Shown piece by piece: positions 34,868-45,399 of a stretch of 64,000 nucleotides of DNA. Both the position numbers and the translations under genes were made by a program. The stretch comes from Vandiemenella viatica. Its lineage: Eukaryota > Arthropoda > Insecta > Orthoptera > Morabidae. Position 1 is the stretch's first letter; each line of letters starts with the position of its first letter. The stretch spans positions 176,166,494 to 176,230,493 of the forward strand of contig JARYHS010008074.1 in assembly GCA_031002005.1 (NCBI GenBank), written 5' to 3'. The notes under the pieces are model-generated. The model made no database searches and was not told where the DNA came from. It saw only the letters and a list, made by a program, of their open reading frames with translations.

Positions 34868-34935
34868 TTGTACTCCGAAATCCGTAGGTTGGCTGGATCT
34901 TCCCGTTGGAGGAACAGTATGCCTACTAGCAGTGA
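34868..34935 (-). repeat. SINE-B 3' fragment, copy 1
   Basis: CCGAAATCCGTAGGTTGGCT followed by GGATCTTCCCGTTGGAGGA resembles 35412-35453 and the CAGCCCGAAGGTTGGTCGAA segment at 50878. This is the 3' part of a tRNA-derived SINE seen in longer form near 50.9 kb. Confidence 0.45.
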
Positions 34936-35407
34936 GGAGATCGCCAGTTGTTTTTATGCCTATTTTAGTAGTAAGGAGCGTTGTATGTGTATAGATCAAT
35001 GGTATGAGTGTTGTTAAATATAGTATTTTGAGATATGTATACAACGTTGAAAGAAGGGCTAATATGAAAACCGTTTCAGCCTAATCAGGCCTATATTTCT
35101 CTAGGACACCAAGTGTGCCACCAAAACTTAAGTCTCCATCCGACGGACGAATCACCATGAACAATGTCGTATACCATCGCTCCATACATAATGCGAAGTG
35201 ATTTAACACTTGCGTTTCGTACACAAACCGGGAATTGTGCACAATCAATACTCTACTGACCTCGTACTGAAAGAAAAAAATTAATCCATGATGGCGATAT
35301 ACACCGCTATGGATTCTCAACAACATGGGGAAGAGTCTTGTTAAATTACAACAAGTTGAACCATAAAATGTCATTAGAGCAATATAAGCTTCACGGGATA
35401 GTCCGTA

Positions 35408-35485
35408 ACTTTAGCAATCCGAAATGCGTAAGTTGGATCTACCCGTAGGAGGAACTTCTACTTAGCCAGTCTAGGCGGTGACTTA
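35408..35485 (-). repeat. SINE-B 3' fragment, copy 2
   Basis: CCGAAATGCGTAAGTTGGAT, CTACCCGTAGGAGGAAC and AGCCAGTCTAGGCGGTGAC follow the same pattern as the fragment 540 bp to the left, and the two are in direct orientation. Confidence 0.45.
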
Positions 35486-35494
35486 TATCTTACA

Positions 35495-35632
35495 TCACCT
35501 GATGCTTTCCGCATCTGATGAAGACAGCAGAGACAGCTATCGAAACGTTGTGTTATGACGTTGTCCGACTGGACACACGTGAAGCTTACATTGAATCAGT
35601 ACGCCGGGGAAGTCTCCACTCATACGTGTCAT
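35495..35632 (+). repeat. repeat with CTGATGA...CGAAAC core, hammerhead/Penelope-like
   Basis: GCATCTGATGAAGACAGCAG followed by CTATCGAAACGTTGTG carries the two conserved strings of a hammerhead ribozyme (CTGATGA and GAAAC) in the right order. Hammerhead-bearing terminal repeats with this ending occur in Penelope-like elements. The next segment, TCAGTACGCCGGGGAAGTCT then CCACTCATACG, resembles the right end of the foldback element at 45 kb. I could not build convincing stems I and III by eye, so ribozyme function is unproven. Confidence 0.35.
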
Positions 35633-36099
35633 AAGAGCAGTTGCTGCGTATATTCGCCAATATGAATACAACTAAATAACTTATACCAATTAAATGTTAA
35701 TTTAATCAACACAAATGCATTTTAATCCCTATAAAAACTGGCTACATTTATAATGTGGCTTTATCAATTTAACTACGAGAATTACATTCAAAAAATTAAA
35801 AACATTAGATATCTTTGAACAAATACCTAATGCGAATTAATGTTCTTGAAATAGCTTAACTTAAAGATTTTCATAATAACTTTGGAGTGCGGAGATTTTT
35901 CCATTAAAAGGTATTGTGCAATACGATCTGTAAGGTACAACGATTCTGAAACAGCTTACTACGTGAATGTCAGAACTGAATGGCTCCTGCGTTAGGTCTT
36001 GACAGGAACACAGGAGAATGACGAGATTTTAATCGGCGAGAGGTCAATCTTTTCTTATTGTGTTGCTAATTTTGTTCAAACAATGGCAAAAGAAATGGG

Positions 36100-36358
36100 C
36101 GAGTGATATTAAATACGACACATCTTTTGAGAAGAAAATATTTAGTCTGGTATTATACACAGACTTGCGAAAGTGATATGATGAATAATTTACCAAAATC
36201 GATGAAGGAATTTAAAATTAAAATTTGTAAATCGCAAAATTAGTTGGGAGAGAATTTAACACTCAAATTATAAATGATAAAATAGGGGTAATTGCGTGAC
36301 AGAGATTGCCACCGGAGTATATGCCCAATCACAATTAAATTATTAATAATAATAACCG
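36100..36358 (+). repeat. LINE-D 3' end, truncated copy
   Basis: AATTTACCAAAATCGATGAA, GGAATTTAAAATTAAAATTT, AGATTGCCACCGGAG and a TTAATAATAATAA tail match the end of the LINE-D copy at 63810-63950, where the same blocks encode YLPKTLKEFKVEICR before the stop. This copy has only the last codons and the 3' end. Confidence 0.6.
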
Positions 36359-36596
36359 GTTCAGTTAACAGAGGCGGCTCAAGGTCATTCTATCTCTCCC
36401 CACTCCACTGCCCTTCCCCCTACACGCGGAGACGAAATTTGTAACCCGCCTACCAGGCCAGCGCTCAGCTCTCAGAGATAGGAAGCGAAGGGGTGGGGTG
36501 GTGAGATGAGGGGCGGCGGCAGTTCGGAGTGAACAGACTACAGTAATAACCAAATTGAGTCGATGAAGATGGAGGGGTCAGTGACTGCATACGTAC

Positions 36597-36786
36597 CGAG
36601 CCTCTTGGAGATCTCCGAGTTGTGCATCTTGGGGTTCTCCTGGGCGATCTTACGGCGCTGCAGCCTGGACCAGACCATAAAGGCGTTCATGGGCCGCTTG
36701 ATGTGGTCGTCCTGCATCTTCTTGGCGGCGGCGGCTGCTGCTGCGGCGCTGGCTGCGTGCTGCTGGCCTGAGCCCAGACCAGCCAT
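36597..36786 (-). CDS. SoxB (Sox21b-like) exon 1: N-terminus and first half of HMG box
   Basis: From the ATG at 36786, the exon encodes [13 protein letters not shown], an eight-Ala run, KKMQ, and then [20 protein letters not shown] and [19 protein letters not shown]. This is the first half of a SoxB HMG box. [11 protein letters not shown] is the Sox signature; the Leu in SRLQRR is seen in insect SoxB2/Dichaete proteins. The exon ends CTC G|GTACGT at 36597, a strong donor splitting a Gly codon that exon 2 completes. The frame stays open upstream to about 36912 without another ATG. A second ATG at 36874 opens [12 protein letters not shown] in the next frame, across G/C homopolymers, so the true N-terminus may be longer if there is a 1-bp assembly error. 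Sox21b is my best ortholog call; Sox21a and Dichaete are the alternatives. Confidence 0.93.
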
Positions 36787-36895
36787 GACGGCCGCCGCAG
36801 AGGACACGGGGGGCAGCGGGGGGCCCGCGGGGTGCCGGCCCCCCCAGCGAGTCGTAGTCGGCAGCGCCGCACATCGCCCCGGCCGCCCTGCAACA
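36787..36895 (-). other. 5' leader or extended N-terminus of the SoxB gene
   Basis: The stretch is GC-rich with homopolymers of 6-7 G or C. On the minus strand GTGTTGCAG|GG at about 36893 could be a splice acceptor, placing an untranslated first exon further right. The ATG at 36874 is one base out of phase with the HMG frame. Confidence 0.4.
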
Positions 36896-36899
36896 CCAC

Positions 36900-39690
36900 A
36901 CCGCCACTTCAATAAGCCACGCTAGTCCACACCGCCACCGCATCGACAGTTTTGTGACTGTTAGCATGTGGTTTGGGAATGCAATCAAACCGAAGACCCA
37001 AGAGCACAGCTTCAAATGAAACTTCAAAATCTACCAATACACTATATACTACGTGATATTGGGCTCTGACACTTGCTGAATGAAGTCGCTAATCTAGCAT
37101 CGATGTGCGATAAGGTAAAATATGTTGAAGTGAAATTAGCAGAGCGTAGAAGACGACACCATCAGGTGGCATCAGAAAATAAAAGAAGGGTAGGAGAGGA
37201 AGAAATTCAAGAGGAATAAAACCGATCAAACTGTAATTACAAGCAATGCCTACGGCTAAAGGTGGCTTTCTACGGCCCGTGCATTTGCCGGCAGCGCCAC
37301 TGTAGCTATGAACAATGGGCCGGGGTTGTGTGCCTCTTTCCGTCAGTCAGTCGGTAATCATCAAACGCCCGGATAGCTGAAACGACATTACGCATCGTGG
37401 TGGGGAGGAGGCTAGAACTAGTCTGGGCGTGCTGACCCGTACAATTCGGCTGCATGACGCGGTCTACAAAATCACGCGCCGTGGGAAGCCACCATAAGGC
37501 ATTGTGAAGAGGGCCAAGATGCCACTCATCACAGTGTCTCTGCGAACCAGAGGCAACTTTTCCAATGGTAAGGGAGCAGCCTGCTCTGATTCCAAGTTGA
37601 AACTCTTAGTGTAGGTTTGGGGGCTCCAAGGACGATGCCAGAGAAGGACGAGACTACTACGTGGAGTGTGAAGTTGGCTGACGGCGCTTGGTGATCACCA
37701 GTTACCCTGCAGCATCATCAAAGACATCCGTTGGCCTGGATGTCGGTGCAGGCAGTAATGGCGCAGAAAACAACATTCGTAGTAGTATGAAAATACATAA
37801 ACATTCGCTGTTTTTGGTGTTGGGAAACTAGTGTAAATCGCAGATTTAGTAGAATACCTTAGAATTCTTAAATTATTTAAAATAATTATCCAGGTCTATT
37901 TAAAATACAAATAGAAAAGGAATTTGTTAAAAAAATATGAGGTAACAAGATAGTACGCTATGTAAAAATCAGGAAATAAAAAATTAATAAAGAAATAAAA
38001 GTCAGGCACTCACTCAATTGAAGTTAGTTCAAACGACACCCCAGATTCACATGTATTATTAGTTAATTGGTTTCTGTTTTGACCGTCACAGTGAGGCGTG
38101 AGTCTGGTGGATGTAGAGAAGGGAAAGTTTAGATATTTCCGGTCCTCCACGATCTTACGTTATTGTGGAGTTTTTGATTGACTTCAAAAGTTAATTTTTT
38201 CTTCAACTCCACTTAAAGGTTCATCAGAATTGTAGAATGTAGATTGTGTGGTTCTAACATACTCGTAAAATATCCTTACATTATCCATCAGATGCTACGA
38301 TTCACTTTTACAGAAATTTTTGAACATTTATTCCGTCAAACAACCATTTGAAAACGTTAAAGAAGACTGAAAACTGAGTATGAACTCGTTCTTCACACGG
38401 TAGAGGTACGGACAAGTGTTGACAAGAGAAGAGGTGATCCATCACTTGGACGACTGTCGGTGCGGTGACGTATCAATTGTGACCCAACCAACAGTCGTCA
38501 CACTTAAGTAAATGTTAATTTGTTAACAGGAAGGAAAGGTATTCCTCTTTACTGGATCCTCCGTCGCATGGAAAAAGTGCAGCTGTATGTAGGCTTCTAG
38601 ACTTCGGGAAGAATAGACAGTGGTGGCAGCAGAACACCAACTATCTTCTAGGAGTTTCCCTCTCCGCACTCTTTGTGTAGAGTGTTGATTGAACCAAGGA
38701 AAACCATTCTGCTTCGTTTGTGCTTGAACCCAGATTGTCCATTGGCAGCAAGTCACTTTATCAACTGAACTACATGAATGCCAAAATTTGATACGATGGG
38801 CCTACTGTAATTTATTCTATATCTAGCTAAAGATTTTATACTTGTGTTTGTCTGTGACTTATGGCAGAAATGTACAGCTCAACTGGATCTATTTTAAAAA
38901 CAGATACCGATTATTTCTAAGTCTACATATATACTCCACAGCTCACCAAATTGTGGGTAGCAGAGGGTGTTTTGCACCAAAACTAATCACTATGCGTTCC
39001 TATCCAGAATAGAACTAGGGTAAAAAAAATTATATCAGCACTAGTGCGGTACTTATTTCTCTAATCTTATCTCTCATATAATTGCGACTCAAATAGCTTA
39101 GTGGACGAGTATTTCATCACACTAGTAAATAAAAGCGGGTGTTGCACACCTGTCATGAGTTTATCACAGAACAGTGCCATAGTTAGTATCAGCTGCATAA
39201 GAATTAGAAGAAACCAGTTTATGTTATTAACTTGTCACTGCCAGAAAAAATATAAATTATAATTCCCTGTAACTACCGATACTAAACACAGGTTTACAAC
39301 AAAGCGGAAAATAAGAGATCATTCCAATCATTCGACTAAATTCTTTCATGCTGAGATTAACCATATTTTAACAGATCTTAAACAACCAACGGTCATAGTA
39401 GAAGAAAGTAACGAAACTTGAACTCGGGTCCTCTAGTTGAGCCCCCCATCTTATTTTGCTTTTGTTACGTTTTATTCTGGCAGCATTTAAATATCAAAAG
39501 AAATAATTTTGAACTGTACAGCACTGGGAAAACAGTATAAATAGTCATTAGTGCTTTCTATATCAGTGAAAGTTTTTTCAGAAGTTCATTAAACAGTGTT
39601 TTTGTAGTGTTACATATAGTAAAGAAACAACCCGTTCACTGCAATGTTTCTAGTATTAAGCACTATGTAGTATCAGTGTGTAATTTTACT
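36900..39690. other. 5' flank of the SoxB gene, no further gene recognised
   Basis: GAACAATGGGC at 37310-37320 is a good SOX-type site about 520 bp upstream of the called start codon. CTTGAACCCAGATTGTCC near 38723 may be a tRNA-derived remnant. I cannot place a promoter or an untranslated exon. Confidence 0.35.
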
Positions 39691-39694
39691 TTGA

Positions 39695-42600
39695 TCTTCT
39701 TCTGTTAGTTCTTTTGGTTTGTAGCAATTCTCCACATATGCCACTTCTCTGCCTTCCTTTTTAATTCTACATAGCTGTGGCATTTCATGTCATTCATAAT
39801 TTGGTTTAATCTTTCTATGTGGTTTGTTTCTTCTATCTTTCCTTCAATAATCACCTTAAGTAAACCACTGTGACGCAAAGTATGGCCTTTCATCGTGTCT
39901 CTTCTTTTCTGTAAGACCTTCCAGAATTTTCGTTCCTCAGAAACTCTTTTGACTTCATCATCATTGGTGACATAATACATCCGGCGTATCTTCAGCATTC
40001 ATCTGTAACACCAGACCTCAATTGTCTCCAATTGTTTCCTTCCATATAGGGTTATGCTCCATACATTATTTTAGAAGATTCTTACTCGTTGACAGGCTGA
40101 TGTTAGAAGTAAAAAGTTTCTTTCTTTTATTAAAATGATGTTTAGCTTGGTTCTTACTAAATGATATATGTTTTCTGCTTTTCCCATCTTCCGTGACCAT
40201 ATCTCCAGGGTATCTTAATTCTTTAACTTGTTGAATTAAGTGCTCGTGAAATTTTAACTGATTTTGTTTTTGGACTTTCCAGCCGGAAATTAATATTTTG
40301 GTATTTTTCTTGTTTATTTATAATAATCAATAAGGACCTCTTCTATTTTAGCAAGTGTTTCAATCACATAACTTTCATTTGCTGAAACAATTGCAATATC
40401 ATCTGCAAATCTAAGCATAACTATGTTTTGACCATGAATGGAAATTCCTTCCGTTACTTGATCTCTCACAGCTTCTAGTCCTGTGCATAACAGTTCACGA
40501 CTGGCAGCGTTCAGTTTAGTTCTCAGCTCCTTAGCAACTAAGGTCACTCTCTTAGTTGGTTAGCTCCCATCTCGCATTCCAGAAAGACTGTTCGTTCATT
40601 CGCTTTGCTACCGCTACTGCATGAGCTCTTTTGGTTGTTATTGTAGTTGTTGTTATCGGTGGTTGTATTTTAAATTGTTGATGAGATCAAAGCGTGTTTT
40701 GTATTAATATTCCGAGTTAATACTTTTAATGATGAACAGTGGTTACAGTTTGTGTTTTTATCTGTGTCTTCAGTGGAATGTGTCCACAGGGAACTGTTTA
40801 CTTTTTGATGACATCATAATAAATAATCTAAAACAATACATTTTAACTGGTATACATTACACTACTTCACACCATCCCATTGTAGAAGTCACATCATATT
40901 TTGATACTCATTTTACGTTACAAATATAAGCTAGTACCCGTTAGCAGTGTACTCTTCTTCTTCCGAATAATTTATTTGGAGGGTACGATAAATCAACTTT
41001 GGCTATGTTTCTTTGTATTTAATTTTCTTTGCTTCCAACCTTCCTTCATTATTCGAGAGTGTTGTTCCTTTTCTTCCTGGGTCCATTTTCGTCCATTTAA
41101 GTTTTTCTGTGTTTCCTGAAAACCAGCCTTTTGAATTACTTCTCGAAAAAGTGTTCTGTTATCCGTTATATCTGTTTTCTCTCCAACGATTTTCATGTCA
41201 TTTTCAGTTTCAGTGAATCGTGTGGGTTTGGATTTGTAATTGTTTAGTAAGGTTAAGATCTGTTTCGTTAGTCGATTACTAACCATTCTGTATATATGTC
41301 CGTTAAATTGAAGTCTTTGTTTCCTCATAATAACTTAATTTTTCTATTTTCAAATACAGTTCACGGTTTGGTCTTAATTTGTATACAGCATTACTATTAT
41401 GTTTAGGTCCCAGTATTTTCCTTGAAATTCTTCTTTCTACTTTTTCCAGTTTTTCAAGATCCCCATATTTTGTTAGTTTAAGTATTGCTGCCGAATACAA
41501 CGTTTCTGATCTAACCACTGGTTGATAGTGCTTTAGTTTTGTGTTCCAGTATAAAGATTTTTTGCTATATACGTTCTTTGTCATATGAAATGTTCTTTCC
41601 ATTTTATGTATTCTAGTTTCTAACAGTATATTATTATTATAAACCATACAAAACCAACATTCGCCAAGTCACGTCAAAACTTGACAGTCTTGGATAATAC
41701 ACTCCACTAACTGAAGTGAACTGAACGATGAGGAACGCATGTAATGTGACTAGCTAGGGCGGCGCCATGCTTTTGTAGTATTTCGATCTTCGGAAAGGAA
41801 TCGAACGATCTAAGGAGCGAAAGATCTGGGAACTAGTTCGCGGAGTTCGTCTGTGGAAGCACTCTTCCGAACTAGTTCGTTCGCGAACTACACAAGACTA
41901 ACAAACAGTTTCCAATTCTTACAGGTGCGGATTAAATAGAACAGGGGAAATAATGCAACCTTGCCTTAACTTTTGATTCCGCTTTGCATTTTCCTAACCG
42001 GCTTACCACAGTTTCATTCAAATAGATTTTCCATATAATTCTTCGATTTTTGGACTTTAGTACCATTCTTTTCAGGATTGAGAACATCTTGTTCCAATTG
42101 ATATTGTCAAAAAGTCTGATCATGGTCAATGGAGGCTGCATAGATATCATTGTCTTTCCGTATACACTTCTCGAAAAGAACTAAGAGCCAAGATTGCTTC
42201 TCTAGTGCCTCTTCCCTTTCTGAAATGAAACTAGTTATTGGTTAGCTCTAGATCAATCCTCTGTTCAATGCGACTTTGGACTATTGATGTTAAACTTTTA
42301 TGTACGTAATAAACCGAACTTAGCGTTTGAAAGTCTTCACATTTATTTCCAAATGTTTTCTTTGGTATATGAACTACAATACTCTTCTCAGAATCTTTGG
42401 GTATTTTTCCTGTTTCATATGTGTCACAAATCAGTCTGTTCAATAAGTCCTCTGTTTTACTCTCTGACGTTTTTGGAAGTTTAGCTGAAATCTCATCTAT
42501 CCCTGGAGCTTTTCTCTCTTTCAGCAGTTCTAATGCTTTATCAAATTCGTACCTCAAAATAGGGTCTTCTAAAACGTTTTCATCCACATCTGTTTCGCTT

Positions 42601-43030
42601 TCCAGTGATGATGGATTAACTCCTTCGTCGTCATATAAAATTATAAGCTATTTTCCTCATGTTTTGGAAATATCTTCTTGGTCATACATAATTTCTTCTT
42701 TTAATTCCTTATTCCACCACTTTTATTTCTAGCGTCACTAAAAAAATGGATTTTTTATACGCTCTCTCATAATTACCTTTTCTGATACGCTGTTTTACTT
42801 CCTTGCACTTGTCCTGGTGATAATTACCTTTAGCTTTCTTGGCTTCCCTGTTGATTGCATTTCTGAGACTTCTATACTTCCGTTGCCACTCTGTTTTAGA
42901 ATTCTTATACTTTCTCTTTTTATACATCATTTTAATCATATCTTTAGTAATCCCGTCCTTTCTTTACTTTTATATCTACCCAAAATTCTTTTTAAATCCC
43001 TGAAACTGTCAAGTCATTGACTTACTAAAT
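39695..43030 (-). pseudogene. LINE-A: long non-LTR retrotransposon, interrupted and broken
   Basis: On the minus strand, 42939-42720 encodes SLRNAINREAKKAKGNYHQD, the linker before the RT. 42587-42231 encodes LELLKERKAPGIDEISAKLP and the FGNKCEDFQTLSSV region (RT motifs 0-2). 42118-42050 encodes RLFDNINWNKMFSILKRMVL (motif A). At about 41965-41925 the adjacent frame gives LRQGCIISPVLFNP (motif B). 40547-40314 encodes NIVMLRFADDIAIVSANE (motif C, FADD intact). 39998-39705 is the C-terminal GHTLRHSGLLKVIIEGKIEE region. Between motifs B and C about 1.3 kb of foreign sequence is inserted, including a LINE-B piece. Frameshifts occur elsewhere too. No endonuclease domain was recognised right of 43030. 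Confidence 0.82.
40993..41647 (-). pseudogene. LINE-B C-terminal segment nested in LINE-A
   Basis: Two adjacent minus frames encode KSLYWNTKLKHYQPVVRSET, ERRISRKILGPKHNSNAVYK and, after a frame change, MRKQRLQFNGHIYRMVSNRL with the tail WTQEEKEQHSRIMKEGWKQR. They are homologous to the LINE-B copy at 31460-32704 (RKIIGPTK, RRLKFYGHIYRM, TEERKLAFSKRM). It lies between motifs B and C of LINE-A in the same orientation, so it inserted later. Confidence 0.78.
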
Positions 43031-44669
43031 GGGACATTTTTTTTATGTGGTACACCCAATAATGGAAATTAATGTTTCGTCAATTTGTTAAAGTGATTTG
43101 AAGTACTGTTCCAGATGGCCAAAACAAATGGAAACCTTGTTTAAAAACAGTATGACCCTCCAAAATTGAAGTAGTTATCGTAGCAATTACGATGGGATGA
43201 GATGGAATGGAAAAAGGCATTAAAGGTATTTGCTACCTAAAACTATATTGATGAGACGTTGCAAACGAAAGGTATGACGACCCAAAGAATGCAACTCACA
43301 TGTAATCGAGAAGCCATAAAATTCTTGGACCAGACCTTGGAAAGAAGATTATTGAATTTCCCTCAAAATGGAAGCTAATTTCTTTTGGATAAAGGTGACT
43401 TAGGAAGCGTGACACTAATTTTAGCAATAAAAACACTCTCAAGCAATCATTTCAAGATTATTAAAATGGAAGGTACAACCTGAATTTCGACTGAGAAGAA
43501 CTACAAGAAACAAGTTTGGGCAGTAAATAAACCCTCCCTAATTGATAGATAATAATTTAATTTTAGGAGGACATCAAGATGAGGTAGATCCTGGTAGCAT
43601 ATTCTGAGAGTAAAATTCAGAATGAACCGCAGATTTGGATTCAGTGTACTAAGTGTGTTAGTGCGGAAACCTGAGCGTATTGATAGAGAAATATATTATT
43701 CTAATTTATGTCGTTAGTGAAAAAACTTATTAATGAAGAAACTTGCCACTTTTTTCTTAGATGGTAAATTTATCAGATATTATGAATGTTAAATAAGCCG
43801 AACTGATTATACCACACGGTCAGAGGTTAAAGCAAAATGATTTCCTAATATTTTAAATTTCAATGGATTTTTCTGGTAATTTTTTGTATAATTTACTGGG
43901 TTTAGACTATGGCTACCTTTTTCTCTGAGACTGTTTTTGCAACTTTCTGTCATTCTTTAGGCTATTTAAAAACATACCACAGAATGTATTCCATCAAAAT
44001 TAAAGTAAACTCAACTCAAATACAAGACAGAAAAAAAAATAAAAAAAAATGGGGCCCAACATAGGTTCCTTTCCTCTGCTTAAGATACAGCAAATATCAA
44101 GTCAGTAGTAGCAACACGGGAAGGACATTTACGTAGAATTTGAGTAACCTAAACAGATTTCGTTTGAAAAGGCATTTTCTGAACATAATCCATGCCCACT
44201 TCTTCAAAACAAGTTGTAAAACGCCTACCTACGGAAATAGTAAGGATGATAAGATGCTTTATAAAAATGTGTTTTCATTTCGACTTCTATAATGGAATTC
44301 GAATTCCTCAAAAAAGCTAGTGTATAATTGTCAGATTCTTACGTTACTCAAAAGAAGTTATCCCACGCCCCAGCTGCTGCGGGTGAGAGAGTGGAGGCAG
44401 ACCTGAAGTGTGATTGTAAGTGCAGGCAGGTGCACGCACTCTGCTCAGACAGTGGCGCGTGGAGTGGCACGAGGGATGAGCACGGCTTGCTTTGAGTGCT
44501 TCCAGCACACCCACTCCAGCCAGCCACACGTTTAAATTACTCACATTCTGATTTCTATTTTATACCGTTCCAGAAGCTACAGTTGAAGAAATTTCTCAAC
44601 ATCGGCTTCGAATACATTAAAGTAGTGTTACACAGACCTGATACGACAAGCATTTCGCATCTGTCACGG
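43031..44669. other. non-coding; no family recognised
   Basis: Includes a GC-richer stretch at 44360-44520 and an A-run at about 44034-44050. Nothing could be assigned. Confidence 0.4.
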
Positions 44670-44825
44670 CTGGACCTAATCTTTAACGTGGAATCTGAAC
44701 CATGGAAAGTCTTGAAGTAACTGTTGTGTCCAAGAAGGGTTCATAAATGAATCTGGTGCCCCGCGATTTAAACCCAGGTACTTGAATTTTTAGAACAATT
44801 ACCTGGGCTACCACACTATCATATC
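44670..44825 (-). repeat. SINE-B copy, minus (old)
   Basis: CTTTAACGTGGAATCTGAAC, CATGGAAAGTCTTGA, GCCCCGCGATTTAAACCC (reversed B box) and ACCTGGGCTACCACACT (reversed A-box side) match the better copies at 50560-50775 and 50865-51130. Confidence 0.6.
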
Positions 44826-44990
44826 ACGTCTTAAACTGTATTTAACAATTGTATCGTTTAATTCGACGGTGGGCATTTCTAGACTATTTCATAAACAGGT
44901 ATTTTTATCTAGCATCATATATTCACCCCTTCCATCCACAACTTTAATAAATCTGAGAAATAGTCGTATTTGAAAACTATGTTTGCACTG

Positions 44991-45130
44991 AATAAAATTT
45001 TCTCGGGTAGCTAGCCGAGTTAGTACATCGTTTGACCACGACGTTTCGGCGGTCAAACGATGTACTAACTCGGCTAGCTACCCGAGAAAATTTTATTCAT
45101 TTACAACGCCGAGAAAATCTCCAGTCTTAC
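44991..45130. mobile_element. foldback element: 48-bp perfect inverted repeat with 13-nt loop
   Basis: Arms at 44990-45037 and 45051-45098 are perfect reverse complements (for example CTCGGGTAGCTAGCCGAG against its complement), separated by ACGACGTTTCGGC. The 10-mer GTTTGCACTG sits at 44981-44990 and again at 45131-45140, a likely target duplication. The loop plus arm reads GCCGAAACGTCGTGG on the minus strand. The segment after the hairpin (ACAACGCCGAGAAAATCTCC) resembles the repeat at 35.6 kb. The whole unit probably derives from the terminal repeat of a larger, perhaps Penelope-like, element. Confidence 0.75.
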
Positions 45131-45194
45131 GTTTGCACTGTTTTTAGATGACCCACTCGATTCAGCTTTGTGCAAAAAGAGAGAAAAATTTGAT

Positions 45195-45395
45195 TCTGGA
45201 TCGGCCATTGTGGCTCAATGCGCTGAGGCACCGCTCACCGTATCGTTGAGGAATATCAGTCCGGGCAGGACCACAGGCTGACACGTACCAACACCCTGAC
45301 AGCGGTTTTTAGGTAGTTCCCATAGCCATTACGATGGATGCTGGGACAGTCCCCAATCTTCACCCCTTAAACTAAACATTTCACAAAGCAAAATA
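45195..45395 (+). repeat. SINE-C copy, plus
   Basis: GGCCATTGTGGCTCAATGCG resembles a tRNA A-box region. The body contains GGTAGTTCCCATAGCCATTA and CGATGGATGCTGGGACAG, ending near TTTCACAAAGCAAAATACAC. The B box is degenerate. I recognise the body as an insect tRNA-derived SINE type, but only one copy is present here. Confidence 0.5.
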
Positions 45396-45399
45396 CACT

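Larger units (their letters stand above)
10894..36596 (-). other. long phase-1 intron of the SoxB gene
   Basis: The intron runs from donor CTCG|GTACGT (exon 1 side, first intron base 36596) to acceptor TTTTCCAG|GC (last intron base 10894), about 25.7 kb. The position, inside the HMG box after KRLG, matches the intron known within the HMG box of insect SoxB2 genes. It hosts most of the transposons described here. One GC-rich block (28886-29400) stands out as a possible regulatory element. Confidence 0.85.
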
